A stretch of 64,000 nt of DNA from NCBI RefSeq assembly GCF_021654135.1, contig NZ_JAKGSD010000018.1:1-64000 (forward strand). The letters are read 5' to 3'. A model generated the notes under the pieces. That model searched no databases. It was given only the letters and a program-made list of their open reading frames with translations, and was not told the origin of the DNA. Below are positions 1-7,815 of this stretch, in pieces (positions within the stretch are counted from its first letter, which is position 1; each line of letters begins with the position of its first letter). Origin of the DNA: Amycolatopsis tucumanensis (GTDB lineage Bacteria; Actinomycetota; Actinomycetes; Mycobacteriales; Pseudonocardiaceae). Position numbers and translations under genes: made by a program.

Positions 1-51
1 AACCCGATCCCTGATCGCCTACGACCACTAACCAAGATCGGAATTACTCAT

Positions 52-609
52 CTAGGTGTGCTCGGAGATCAGCACCGCGCGGGTGCCCGGCTCCAGGGCC
101 TGGAAGATGTGCTCCACGTCGCCCGGGTAGGCGATGTAGTCGCCGGGGGCGAGTTCCACCGGCTCGTCGGTCAGGCCCACCAGGGCGCGGCCCGCGCTGA
201 GCACTACATGCTCGACCACGCCGGGCATGTGCGGGTCCGAGCGGCGCGGCGGGCCCGGCTCGGCGGCGATGCGGAAGATGTCGCGGCGCGCGTTCGGCGG
301 ACAGGATGCCACGAGCGTTGCCACGTAGTCCGAGCGCTCCGAGTAGAACGTCGGCCCCTCGTCGGCGCGGATGACCTGCACCTGCGGCCGCACCGGTTCG
401 ACCAGTCGCGCGAAGGGCACGTCCAGCACCACGCTGAGCGCCCACAGCGTTTCCACGCTCGGGTTGCCGCTACCGGATTCCAGCTGGGACAACGTCGACT
501 TGGCGATACCCGCCCGCTTGGCGACCTCGCTGAGGGACAGCCCGGTGCGGGCGCGTTCCCGTCGCAGGGAAGCCGCGATGACGTCCAGTGGTGCGCCGCG
601 CTCGGCCAT
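52..609 (-). CDS. XRE-family regulator with C-terminal cupin
   Basis: This 185-residue cytoplasmic DNA-binding protein has an N-terminal helix-turn-helix of the XRE type, about residues 9-64, with the signature LSLSEVAKRAGIAKSTLSQLESG. A C-terminal cupin domain (about 105-180) ends with the glycine/proline-rich turn LAPGDYIAYPGD. Such proteins usually sense a small metabolite through the cupin. The ATG at 609 is preceded by a GGAG box at suitable spacing. It is divergent from azlC, so it most likely controls that amino-acid exporter. An inverted repeat overlapping the azlC promoter is a candidate operator. The ligand is not evident from sequence. Confidence 0.9.
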   Translation of the reverse strand: MAERGAPLDVIAASLRRERARTGLSLSEVAKRAGIAKSTLSQLESGSGNPSVETLWALSVVLDVPFARLVEPVRPQVQVIRADEGPTFYSERSDYVATLVASCPPNARRDIFRIAAEPGPPRRSDPHMPGVVEHVVLSAGRALVGLTDEPVELAPGDYIAYPGDVEHIFQALEPGTRAVLISEHT

Positions 610-634
610 GCGTGTTCGCTCCAGAAGTCCGGTT

Positions 635-670
635 GTTCGCCTTGACGAACGCTTTGTCGGTGTTCAGTAT
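635..670 (+). promoter_or_regulatory. azlC promoter with overlapping inverted repeat
   Basis: TTGACG (642-647) and CAGTAT (665-670) are 17 bp apart and lie 5-8 bp before the azlC start, giving a leaderless or nearly leaderless transcript. The inverted repeat GTTCG-N6-CGAAC (635-650) covers the -35 box, a position suited to repression. GTTCGC also occurs once more at 613-618. The likely ligand protein is the divergent XRE-cupin regulator, by inference from position. Confidence 0.6.
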
Positions 671-675
671 GGAAG

Positions 676-1341
676 GTGATGCGTACGATATACCGAACAC
701 TCGACCATCGCCTGCTGCGCGACGTCGCCCTGGTGGCGCTGGCCGACGGGGTCGTCGGCGTCTCCTACGGCGCCATCAGCACCGGGTCCGGCTTCGGCGC
801 CTGGCTGCCGGTGGTGATGTCGTTGCTGGTGTTCGCCGGCGCGGCCCAGTTCCTGTTCGTCGGGCTGGTGGCCGCGGGCGGCAGCCCGTTCGCGGCGGCG
901 GTCGCCGGGCTGCTGGTCAACAGCAGGCACCTGCCGTTCGGCATGGCGGTCAGCGAGGTGCTCGGCCGCCGCGGGCGCATCCTGGGCAGCCACCTGATGA
1001 CGGACGAGAACGTGGCGTTCGCGCTGGCGCAGGAGGACGCCCCGCGCCGTCGCACCGCCTACTGGGCCTGCGGGATCGCCATCTTCGTGGCCTGGAACCT
1101 TGGCGTGGTCGCGGGCGCCTTCGCGGGCACGGTCATCGGCGACACCGACGCGTTCGGGCTGGACGCCGCTTTCCCGGCCGTGTTGCTCGCGCTGGTGCTG
1201 CCGTCGCTGAAGGACCGCGGCACCCGGCACGCGGCGCTGGCCGGCGCGGTGGTCGCGCTCGCGGCCACCCCGTTCCTGCCCGCGGGCCTGCCGGTGCTGC
1301 TCGCGCTGGCCGGGGTGCTGGTCCTGGTGGTGCGGCGATGA
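676..1341 (+). CDS. azlC: AzlC-type branched-chain amino acid exporter, large subunit
   Basis: This 221-residue polytopic membrane protein matches the AzlC family. It has about seven hydrophobic segments and the family hallmark near the N terminus, DGVVGVSYGAISTGSGFGAW, followed by FAGAAQFLFVGL. With AzlD it forms a two-part exporter for branched-chain amino acids or analogues in the cytoplasmic membrane. The start is GTG at 676 or ATG at 679. Both fit a leaderless transcript from the promoter ending at 670, so the choice is open. The stop overlaps the azlD start by 4 bp (ATGA), which indicates translational coupling. Regulation is probably by the divergent cupin-XRE protein. Confidence 0.92.
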   Translation: MMRTIYRTLDHRLLRDVALVALADGVVGVSYGAISTGSGFGAWLPVVMSLLVFAGAAQFLFVGLVAAGGSPFAAAVAGLLVNSRHLPFGMAVSEVLGRRGRILGSHLMTDENVAFALAQEDAPRRRTAYWACGIAIFVAWNLGVVAGAFAGTVIGDTDAFGLDAAFPAVLLALVLPSLKDRGTRHAALAGAVVALAATPFLPAGLPVLLALAGVLVLVVRR

Positions 1342-1649
1342 CCCTGCTGATCGCGATCGCGGTGCTCGCCGCGGGCACTTTCGCGTTCCGGTTCGCCGGG
1401 CCGTTGCTGCAGTCGAGGATCCAGCTCTCGCCCAGGGTGCAGAACCTGATGGCGGTCTCGGCGACGGTCCTGCTGGTCGCCGTGGTGGCGACGAGCGCGC
1501 TCGCGGAGGGCCACGGTTTCGCCGGGTTCGCCCGCCCGATCGGGGTTGCCGTCGGCGGCGTGCTCGCCTGGCGGAAGGCGCCGTTCCTGGTGGTGGTCGT
1601 CGCCGCCGCGGCGGTCACCGCGCTGCTGCGGCTGGCCGGCGTGCCCTAG
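1338..1649 (+). CDS. azlD: AzlD-type small subunit of branched-chain amino acid exporter
   Basis: The product has 103 residues with three or four membrane segments and the AzlD features FRFAGPLL near the N terminus and AWRKAPFLVVVVAAAAVTALLR at the C terminus. It partners AzlC in amino-acid export. It starts inside the azlC stop codon and its own stop overlaps, tail to tail, the last 4 bp of the haemoglobin chimera gene on the other strand. No terminator is visible between the converging genes. Confidence 0.88.
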   Translation: MTLLIAIAVLAAGTFAFRFAGPLLQSRIQLSPRVQNLMAVSATVLLVAVVATSALAEGHGFAGFARPIGVAVGGVLAWRKAPFLVVVVAAAAVTALLRLAGVP

Positions 1650-2398
1650 CCCTGCCAGGGACGCACGGAACCCCAGCCCCACACCGGCATCGGCTCGTCG
1701 ACGGCGGGGCGCGCGCCGGGACGCGAGAAGAACACCGCCAGCCGGGTGCCCCACTCCAGGTAGGCGACGAACGCCGAGCGGAACTCCGGGTCCGACGGCA
1801 GGCCCACCTCGTCCGCGGTCTCCAGCAGGAGGCCGATCCAGCGGCGGCGCTGCTGTTCGGTGATCGCCTTGCCGAGGTGCTTCGACACCATGTGGCGGTG
1901 ACCACCGCGGCGCGTGCTGTAGTCCTTCGGACCGCCGAACACCTCGCCGACCCACTGCGCGACGTGCTGCGCGTGCTCGGCGTCCATGCCGGCGAACAGC
2001 GGCGCGAGCAGGTCTTCCGCAGGCACTTTCCGGTAGAAGGCGGTGAACAGCTTCTCGAACGCCTCGGCGCCGCCCGCCCACTCGTACAGGCTCGGCAGCG
2101 GACTGCCGATGTCGACGGGTTCGTAGTGGCGCATTTCCTCGATGGCGTCGACGAAACCGCGGACCTCGGCGAAGAAGGGCGGGAAGTGCGGGCCCTTCCG
2201 GAAGCCGGTCAGGTGCGCGTCGGCGGAGGTCCAGGTCAGCCGGACGACGTAGCACTGCGGTTCGTCCACGCAGCGGGTCATCTCGAAGTCGTGGCACTCG
2301 GGAGCGGCGGCCAGGTGCGCGGACGCGCGCCGGTAGGCGTCCTCGAATTCCGCGCCCTGCCCGGCGGGAATCCGGTACCGGATGTATTCGGTGAGCAT
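1646..2398 (-). CDS. ABM-group II truncated haemoglobin chimera
   Basis: This 250-residue protein joins an N-terminal antibiotic-biosynthesis-monooxygenase-like domain (about 1-95, ferredoxin-like fold) to a C-terminal group II truncated haemoglobin (about 100-230). The globin part shows FYRKVPAEDLLAPLF, the group II proximal region GGHRHMVSKHLGK with the probable haem-ligating histidine, and a distal aromatic YR motif. Such chimeras are known in Streptomyces and relatives. Proposed roles are oxygen or NO handling tied to redox or quinone chemistry, not settled. The divergent HxlR regulator, a family that often senses quinones or electrophiles, supports a redox-stress role by inference. Confidence 0.9.
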   Translation of the reverse strand: MLTEYIRYRIPAGQGAEFEDAYRRASAHLAAAPECHDFEMTRCVDEPQCYVVRLTWTSADAHLTGFRKGPHFPPFFAEVRGFVDAIEEMRHYEPVDIGSPLPSLYEWAGGAEAFEKLFTAFYRKVPAEDLLAPLFAGMDAEHAQHVAQWVGEVFGGPKDYSTRRGGHRHMVSKHLGKAITEQQRRRWIGLLLETADEVGLPSDPEFRSAFVAYLEWGTRLAVFFSRPGARPAVDEPMPVWGWGSVRPWQG

Positions 2399-2431
2399 CG
2401 GTCAAGTCGAGCACCTGTGCGCTGGCCCGGC

Positions 2432-2443
2432 AAGTACGTACTT
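2432..2443. promoter_or_regulatory. Perfect 12-bp palindrome, candidate HxlR operator
   Basis: AAGTACGTACTT is a perfect palindrome in the 53-bp gap between the divergent haemoglobin chimera and HxlR genes. It overlaps TACTTT (2439-2444), which sits 7 bp before the GTG at 2452 and would serve as a -10 box of a leaderless HxlR transcript. This placement suggests autorepression and joint control of the globin gene. Confidence 0.6.
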
Positions 2444-2451
2444 TGTGGTGC

Positions 2452-2799
2452 GTGGACACGACTCGCACGCGCTACCACTGCCCGGTCGAACTCGCCGTCG
2501 ACGTCATCGGCGGCAAGTGGGCCGTGGTGGTGCTGGCGTACCTGAAGGAGCGCGACCACCGGTACGGCGAGCTGCGCAGGCGGATGCCGGGGATCAGCGA
2601 GAAGGTGCTGACTACGCGGTCGCGGGAACTGGAGGCGGCCGGGCTGGTGGAGAGGTTCGTGCACGACGGCGCGGTCCGTTCGGTCACCTACCGGCTGTCC
2701 GCGGAGGGCACCGAGCTGGCCCCGGCGCTGCAGATCCTGCACGACTGGGGACAGCGCCGGGCCGAACGGGAGGGGGTGCGCATCGAACCGGCCGGGTAG
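2452..2799 (+). CDS. HxlR-family transcriptional regulator
   Basis: This 115-residue winged-helix protein shows the HxlR signature: a lone N-terminal cysteine (RYHCPVELAVDVIGGKWAV) followed by HRYGELRRRMPGISEKVLTTRSRELEAAGLVER. In several HxlR proteins that cysteine is a redox or electrophile sensor. GTG at 2452 is preferred, because TTG at 2443 would add only MWC and the putative -10 ends 7 bp upstream of 2452. It is divergent from the haemoglobin chimera and probably controls it through the palindrome between them. Confidence 0.88.
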   Translation: MDTTRTRYHCPVELAVDVIGGKWAVVVLAYLKERDHRYGELRRRMPGISEKVLTTRSRELEAAGLVERFVHDGAVRSVTYRLSAEGTELAPALQILHDWGQRRAEREGVRIEPAG

Positions 2800-2811
2800 C
2801 GGCGGTTCCGG

Positions 2812-3678
2812 TCAACCGTGCAGCCGGTTGGCCTCCGCGCGGATCGCTTCCGACAGCGCCGCCGTGGGGCCGCGTGGGGTGGTCGAGCGGGTGGTCAGCA
2901 GGAACTGCACCTCGCCCGGGTCGGGCAGTCCGTGGCCGGCCGGCAGCTCCACCAGCCCGGCCGGGATCAGGCTCCGCGCGAACACCACGACACCGAGACC
3001 GGCGAGCGCCGCGGCGCGGAGGCCGTTCAGGCTGCCGCTCGTGCAGACGATGCGCCACGGCTTTCCGTTGTCCTGCAACGACTCCAGTGCCCTGGCGCGG
3101 GTGATGCTCGGCGGCGGATACGCGATCAGCGGCACCGGCGCGCCCGGCTCCAGCTCGAACCCCTCGCGCCCCACCCACACCAGCGGATCCGTCCACAACG
3201 GACTTCCCGCCTCGTCGCCCGCGCGGCGCTTGCCCAGCACCAGGTCCAGCTCGCCCGCGCGCAGCTTTTCGTAGAGCACACCGGACAGATCCACCGTCAG
3301 TTCGAGGTCCACCAGCGGATGCAGCCGCCGGAACTCGCGCAGGATCTCCGGCAGCGGCCCGACCACGAAGTCCTCCGAGGCGCCGAACCGCACCCGCCCG
3401 CGCAACTCCGGCCCGGCGAAGTAGGCCAGCGCCCGCTCGATGTCCTCCAGGATCGTCCCGGCGAACCCGATCATCGCCTCACCGTCCGGCGTCAGCGACA
3501 CCGAATGGGTGTCGCGCAGCAGGAGTTGCTGCGAGGTCGCCTCTTCGAGCTTGCGCACGTGCTGGCTCACCGTCGACTGCCGCAGCCCGAGCCGCTGCCC
3601 GGCGCGCGTGAAGCTGCGCGTCTCGGCCACCGTCAGGAACGTCCGCAGCCACACGGGATCGAGCACACCGGCCTCCAT
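2812..3678 (-). CDS. LysR-family transcriptional regulator
   Basis: This 288-residue protein has the LysR winged helix at the N terminus (about 8-67, including FTVAETRSFTRAGQRLGLRQ) and a substrate-binding domain from about 95 onwards. It is divergent from the BASS-type transporter gene, the usual arrangement of a LysR activator and its target. A 15-bp inverted repeat overlaps its own start codon. The ATG at 3678 gives the usual family N terminus, with only seven residues before the HTH. The inducer cannot be read from the sequence. Confidence 0.92.
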   Translation of the reverse strand: MEAGVLDPVWLRTFLTVAETRSFTRAGQRLGLRQSTVSQHVRKLEEATSQQLLLRDTHSVSLTPDGEAMIGFAGTILEDIERALAYFAGPELRGRVRFGASEDFVVGPLPEILREFRRLHPLVDLELTVDLSGVLYEKLRAGELDLVLGKRRAGDEAGSPLWTDPLVWVGREGFELEPGAPVPLIAYPPPSITRARALESLQDNGKPWRIVCTSGSLNGLRAAALAGLGVVVFARSLIPAGLVELPAGHGLPDPGEVQFLLTTRSTTPRGPTAALSEAIRAEANRLHG

Positions 3679-3691
3679 CGCGAATCGCGAT
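3677..3691. promoter_or_regulatory. Inverted repeat at the LysR start, candidate autoregulatory site
   Basis: ATCGCGA-A-TCGCGAT is a 7-bp perfect dyad with one central base. It spans the LysR start codon (3676-3678) and extends into the 72-bp divergent gap. Further upstream, ATG-N5-CAT around 3700-3710 is a weaker symmetric element. LysR proteins normally bind such T-N11-A type dyads next to their own promoter. Confidence 0.5.
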
Positions 3692-3750
3692 AGCAGTTAT
3701 GCCCTTCATCATACTTCACAATCGGCCCGGTCCGGCGGACCATCGGGAGC

Positions 3751-4758
3751 GTGAAAAGCCCCGCCGCGCTCCTCGCCAAGCTCCGCATCGACCCGTTCAT
3801 CATCGGCATCCTCGCCGCGGTCGGAGTCGCCTGCCTGGTGCCGGCGCGCGGCCAGGGCGCGGAGATCGCCTCCTGGGTCACCTCGATCGGCGTCGGCGCG
3901 CTGTTCTTCCTCTACGGCGCGCGCCTGTCCACCGCCGAGGCCGTGGCCGGCTTCAAGCACTGGCGGCTGCACCTGGTGATCCTGGCCACGACGTTCGTGC
4001 TGTTCCCGTTGCTCGGCCTGACCACCAAGCTGCTCGTGCCGTCCGTGCTGACCCCCGCGCTGGCCGCCGGCGTGATCTTCCTGTGCACGCTGCCCTCGAC
4101 GGTCAACTCCTCGATCGCGTTCACCTCGATCGCCAAGGGCAACGTGGCCGCCGCCATCTGCGCCGCGTCGTTCTCCAGCCTGCTGGGCATCGTCATCACC
4201 CCGCTGCTGGTCGGCCTGCTGCTGCACAGCACCGGCAACGGCTTCTCGCTCGACGCGGTCACCTCGATCGTGCTGCAGCTGCTCGTGCCGTTCGTCGCCG
4301 GGCAGATCGCGCGGCGCTGGATCGGCGGGTTCATCACGCGCCACAAGAAGGTCCTCGGCCGCGCCGACCGCACAGTCATCCTGATGGTCGTCTACGCGGC
4401 GTTCAGCGAGGGCGTCGTGGCCGGGATCTGGCACCAGCTGACGCCGCTCGCGCTCGGCGGGCTGGTGGTCGTCAACCTCGCGTTGTTCTACATCGTGTTC
4501 TGGACCCTCAAGCTGGTCACGCCGAAGCTGGGCTTCGGCCGCGCGGACCGCGTGGCGATCATCTTCGCCGGGTCGAAGAAGAGCCTCGCCAGCGGACTGC
4601 CGATGGCCGCGGTCCTGTTCCCCGCGCAGACGGTCGGCCTGATCGTGCTGCCGCTGATGCTGTTCCACCAGGCCCAGCTCATGATCTGCGCGGTGCTCGC
4701 CAGGCGGTGGGGCGCCAAGGCGGGCGCGGACCAACCCGCTGCGGCCGCGGTGCGTTAG
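3751..4758 (+). CDS. Bile acid:sodium symporter-like (BASS/YfeH) transporter
   Basis: This 335-residue integral membrane protein has 9-10 hydrophobic segments. It belongs to the SBF-like group of the BASS superfamily (YfeH type), recognisable from FFLYGARLS near residue 52, CTLPSTVNSSIAFTSIAKGN and FAGSKKSLASGLPMA. Family members carry organic anions or similar solutes across the cytoplasmic membrane. The substrate is unknown here. The GTG at 3751 follows a GGGAG box. It is divergent from a LysR gene that probably activates it. Confidence 0.88.
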   Translation: MKSPAALLAKLRIDPFIIGILAAVGVACLVPARGQGAEIASWVTSIGVGALFFLYGARLSTAEAVAGFKHWRLHLVILATTFVLFPLLGLTTKLLVPSVLTPALAAGVIFLCTLPSTVNSSIAFTSIAKGNVAAAICAASFSSLLGIVITPLLVGLLLHSTGNGFSLDAVTSIVLQLLVPFVAGQIARRWIGGFITRHKKVLGRADRTVILMVVYAAFSEGVVAGIWHQLTPLALGGLVVVNLALFYIVFWTLKLVTPKLGFGRADRVAIIFAGSKKSLASGLPMAAVLFPAQTVGLIVLPLMLFHQAQLMICAVLARRWGAKAGADQPAAAAVR

Positions 4759-4817
4759 CCCTTCCCAGGTGGCGGACCTCATTTCCCACCTTTCGGACAC
4801 CGGTTACCATTGCCCGC

Positions 4818-5702
4818 ATGACGTCGGTGATCGAGCGCCTGCGAGGGGAGTCCCCGGCGTTCTCCATTGAGTTCTTCCCGCCGCGCGACGCGGCCGACGA
4901 AGCCGTGCTGTGGCGGTCGATCCGCGAGCTGGAGCCGCTGGACCCCGCCTACATGTCGATCACCTACGGCGCGGGCGGGTCGAGCCGGGACGGCACCATC
5001 CGCAGCATCGCGCGGGTGGCGACCGAGACCACGCTGGTGCCGATGGCGCACCTGACCGCGGTGGACCACTCCGTCGCCGAGCTGCGCAACGTCATCGGCT
5101 GGTACGCCGCAGTCGGCGTGCGCAACATCCTCGCGCTGCGCGGCGACCCGCCGGGCGACCCGTACGGCGAGTGGGTGCCGCACCCGCAGGGCCTGAGCTA
5201 CGCCGAGGAGCTGGTCGCGCTCGTCCGCTCGCTCGGCGACTTCTGCGTCGGCGTCTCCGCGTTCCCCTACGGCCACCCGCGCTCGCTCGACCTGGACACC
5301 GACACGAAGTACCTGGTGCGCAAGTTCCGCGCAGGCGCCGACTTCGGCATCGCCCAGCTGTTCTTCGAGGCCGAGGACTTCCTGCGGCTGCGCGACCGGG
5401 TCGCCGCCGCGGGCTGCGACGCGCTGGTCATCCCCGGCGTGATGCCGCTGACCACGCCGCGCACCCTGCACACCACGATCCGGCTGTCCGGCGCGCCCGC
5501 GCCGCAGCGGCTGCTGGACCGGCTCGAACCGCTGGCCGGCGACCCGAAGGCGTTCCGCGCCGAGGGCCTGGACGTGGTCACCGAGCTGTGCGAGCGGCTC
5601 ATCGCCGAAGGCGTGCCGGACCTGCACTTCTACACCTTCAACCGGTCCAAGGCGACCCGCGAGGTGGTCCACCGGCTCGGCCTGGTGCCCGCTCGCGCGT
5701 AA
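4818..5702 (+). CDS. metF: 5,10-methylenetetrahydrofolate reductase
   Basis: This 294-residue flavoprotein-like TIM barrel reduces methylene-THF to methyl-THF for methionine synthesis. Supporting motifs are SIEFFPPR at the N terminus, YGAGGSSRDGTI, LRGDPPGDP and the FGIAQLFFEAEDFLR strand. The length is typical of bacterial MetF. The ATG at 4818 lies 7 bp after TACCAT (4805-4810), so the mRNA is probably leaderless. It stands alone, 31 bp before the DUF885 gene on the same strand, so some read-through is possible. Confidence 0.95.
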   Translation: MTSVIERLRGESPAFSIEFFPPRDAADEAVLWRSIRELEPLDPAYMSITYGAGGSSRDGTIRSIARVATETTLVPMAHLTAVDHSVAELRNVIGWYAAVGVRNILALRGDPPGDPYGEWVPHPQGLSYAEELVALVRSLGDFCVGVSAFPYGHPRSLDLDTDTKYLVRKFRAGADFGIAQLFFEAEDFLRLRDRVAAAGCDALVIPGVMPLTTPRTLHTTIRLSGAPAPQRLLDRLEPLAGDPKAFRAEGLDVVTELCERLIAEGVPDLHFYTFNRSKATREVVHRLGLVPARA

Positions 5703-5733
5703 ACCCGGTTGCCGCGCCAGGTAGGTTGCATCC

Positions 5734-7395
5734 ATGGGCGTGCACCAGATCTGTGACCAGTTCGTCGAGGACTTCGCCGCCGCGCACCCCGTCGCGGCGA
5801 CCGAGATGGGCATCCCGGGCTACGACGACCAGCTCACCGACTACTCGCCGGAGGGCTACGCCGCCCGCGCCGCGCTGGAGCGGCGGGCGCTGGAGGCCGT
5901 CACCGCCGCCGAGCCCGCCGACGCGGGGGAGCGCGCGGCCAAGGCCGTGTTCACCGAGCGGATCGGGCTGGACCTGGAGATCCACGACGCCGGCCTGGAC
6001 GTCGCGTCGCTGAACGTCATCGCGAGCCCGGTGCAGGACCTGCGCATGGTGTTCGACCTCATGCCCACCGACACGCCCGAGCAGTGGGCGACCATCGCCA
6101 AGCGCCTGGCGAAGGTCCCGGACGCGGTCGACGGCATCCGCGCGTCCCTGCTCGCCGCCGCCGAAGCCGGCAACGCGCCCGCGCTGCGCCAGGTCACCAA
6201 GGTCGCCGAGCAGGCCGAGACGTGGGCCGGGCTGTCCGGGGAGACCGGCTTCTTCCAGAACATGATCGCCGGCGCGCCCGACGGTGCGCCGCGCGCGGAC
6301 CTCGACCGCGGTGCCCGCGCCGCCCAGGAGGCCTACGCCGAGCTCGCCGGGTTCCTGCGGGCCGAACTGGCGCCGAAGGCCCGCGCGAAGGACGCCGTCG
6401 GCGAGGACGCCTACCGGCTCTGGTCGCGGTACTTCATCGGCGCGAAGCTCGACCCGCGCGAGTCCTACGAGTGGGGCTGGGCCGAGTTCCTGCGGCTGGA
6501 AGCCGAGATGAAGGCCGTCGCCGAGCGCATCGCGCCGGGCGGCACGCTCGCCGACGCCGCCGCGGCGCTGGACGCGAACCCGCGCTACCAGGTGCGGGGC
6601 CGGGACGCGTTCCAGCGGTGGATGCAGGAACTGTCCGACACCGCGCTGGCCGACCTGCGCGGCAAGCACTTCGACATCCCGGACCCGCTGATGGCCCTGG
6701 ACTGCCGCATCGCCCCGCCCGGCGGCGGCGCCGGCGCGTACTACACGGGCCCGAACGAGGACTTCACCCGTCCCGGCACCATGTGGTGGTCGCTGCCGCC
6801 GGGCCGCGACGAGTTCACCACCTGGCGCGAGGTCAGCACCGTCTACCACGAGGGCGTGCCGGGCCACCACCTCCAGATCGCCACCGCCGTGCACGAGCAG
6901 TCGCTCAACCGGTTCCAGCGGCTGCTGGCGTTCACGTCCGGGCACGGCGAGGGCTGGGCGCTCTACGCCGAGCGGCTGATGCAGGACCTCGGCTACCTCG
7001 CCGACGACGGCGACCTGCTCGGCATGCTGTCCGAGCAGCTGTTCCGCGCCGCGCGGGTGATCGTCGACTTCGGCATGCACCTGGAGCTGGAGATCCCGTC
7101 CGGCACCGGCTTCCACGAGGGCGAGCGGTGGACGCCCGACCTCGGCCTGGAGTTCATGCTGACCCGCACGATCACCGACGAGCCGCTGGTGCGCGACGAG
7201 ATCAACCGCTACCTCGGCTGGCCCGGCCAGGCCCCGGCGTACAAGCTGGGGGAGCGCCTGTGGATCGAGGCGCGTGAGGACGCGCGCAAGCGCCAGGGCG
7301 ACGCGTTCGACCTCAAGGACTTCCACACGAAGGCCCTCCGCCTGGGCGGCATGGGCCTCGACACCCTCCGCGAACAGCTCGCCGAACTCGACTAG
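5734..7395 (+). CDS. DUF885-family zinc metallopeptidase-like protein
   Basis: This 553-residue, mostly helical cytoplasmic protein belongs to the DUF885 family. It carries the metal-binding motif YHEGVPGHHLQ (H372, E373, H378/H379) and, about 30 residues later, GHGEGWALYAERL, which supplies the third glutamate ligand region. That points to a zinc-dependent peptidase; natural substrates are unknown for most members. It has no signal peptide. The ATG at 5734 is 31 bp behind metF. A dispersed intergenic repeat begins 17 nt after its stop codon. Confidence 0.88.
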   Translation: MGVHQICDQFVEDFAAAHPVAATEMGIPGYDDQLTDYSPEGYAARAALERRALEAVTAAEPADAGERAAKAVFTERIGLDLEIHDAGLDVASLNVIASPVQDLRMVFDLMPTDTPEQWATIAKRLAKVPDAVDGIRASLLAAAEAGNAPALRQVTKVAEQAETWAGLSGETGFFQNMIAGAPDGAPRADLDRGARAAQEAYAELAGFLRAELAPKARAKDAVGEDAYRLWSRYFIGAKLDPRESYEWGWAEFLRLEAEMKAVAERIAPGGTLADAAAALDANPRYQVRGRDAFQRWMQELSDTALADLRGKHFDIPDPLMALDCRIAPPGGGAGAYYTGPNEDFTRPGTMWWSLPPGRDEFTTWREVSTVYHEGVPGHHLQIATAVHEQSLNRFQRLLAFTSGHGEGWALYAERLMQDLGYLADDGDLLGMLSEQLFRAARVIVDFGMHLELEIPSGTGFHEGERWTPDLGLEFMLTRTITDEPLVRDEINRYLGWPGQAPAYKLGERLWIEAREDARKRQGDAFDLKDFHTKALRLGGMGLDTLREQLAELD

Positions 7396-7412
7396 GGGAG
7401 TTTCAACCATGG

Positions 7413-7640
7413 CTTGCGTGGCGGTGCGGGTAGCGGCCCCTCCCGCCAGCCCACCACCACCCTCAACGGACGCGCTCCGCGCGACTGGCTCGATTCCAGG
7501 CGGCCCCTGGCTGTGGGATCGCCTCCTCATGAATGCCGATTCACCACCTCGGCGCTGTCCTCGCCAGGAACCACCTCAGAACCCGCGGCGGTGCCGGCTG
7601 ATGGCCCCACCGCAAGCGGCTCCGCCGCTTAGGAACAACG
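7413..7640 (+). repeat. Dispersed post-coding repeat, copy 1 (long form)
   Basis: This stretch shares its first about 70 bp (beginning CTTGCGTGGCGGTGCGGGT) and its last about 50 bp (around GCGGCTCCGCCGC) with 52863-53007. The middle differs and is about 70 bp longer here. Both copies lie in the same orientation relative to the upstream gene and begin 15-17 nt after its stop. Short reading frames in it encode similar arginine/threonine-rich strings in both copies, but I see no protein family. With the leader below it accounts for the 420-bp gap before the EamA gene. Confidence 0.65.
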
Positions 7641-7656
7641 ACTGAAGGACATCGTG

Positions 7657-7698
7657 ATGCACCGGGTCTTCCTCGTCACCCCGCCGCCCCCGGCCTAG
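7657..7698 (+). CDS. 13-codon polyproline leader peptide of the EamA gene
   Basis: An ATG preceded by GAAGG (7644-7648) opens the peptide MHRVFLVTPPPPA followed by TAG, 117 bp upstream of the EamA start. Four successive proline codons just before the stop would stall ribosomes, especially with low EF-P activity or limiting prolyl-tRNA (known behaviour of polyproline). Codons 10-12 form one arm of a hairpin whose loop contains the stop codon. That is the design of an attenuator, in which ribosome position selects RNA structure. I do not recognise this leader from a described system. It could be a chance ORF, but the fit with the hairpins argues against it. Confidence 0.5.
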   Translation: MHRVFLVTPPPPA

Positions 7699-7759
7699 CG
7701 GGGCGGTCGCTTCTCGCCGCACTTCTGCGGCGCCACAAGGCATCACGGGTTTCGTGATG
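7684..7759 (+). promoter_or_regulatory. Leader RNA with three hairpins and competing pairings
   Basis: Hairpin 1 is CCGCCCC (7684-7690) with GGGGCGG (7700-7706), across the end of the leader peptide. Hairpin 2 is CGCCGCA-CTTC-TGCGGCG (7715-7732). Hairpin 3 is CATCACG-GGTTT-CGTGATG (7741-7759). The arm CATCACG can also pair with an identical CGTGATG at 7653-7659, which contains the leader start codon. GGGGCG (7700-7705) can also pair with CGCCCC (7766-7771). No U-tract follows hairpin 3, so control of translation or Rho access is likelier than intrinsic termination. Confidence 0.5.
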
Positions 7760-7815
7760 TCGCATCGCCCCGCGTCCACGGCATTGTCCACATCAGACGC
7801 AGGAGCGAATTTCCC

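Noticed and set aside
1..51. Left edge sequence
   Set aside because: No start, hairpin or motif that can be supported in the first 51 bases.
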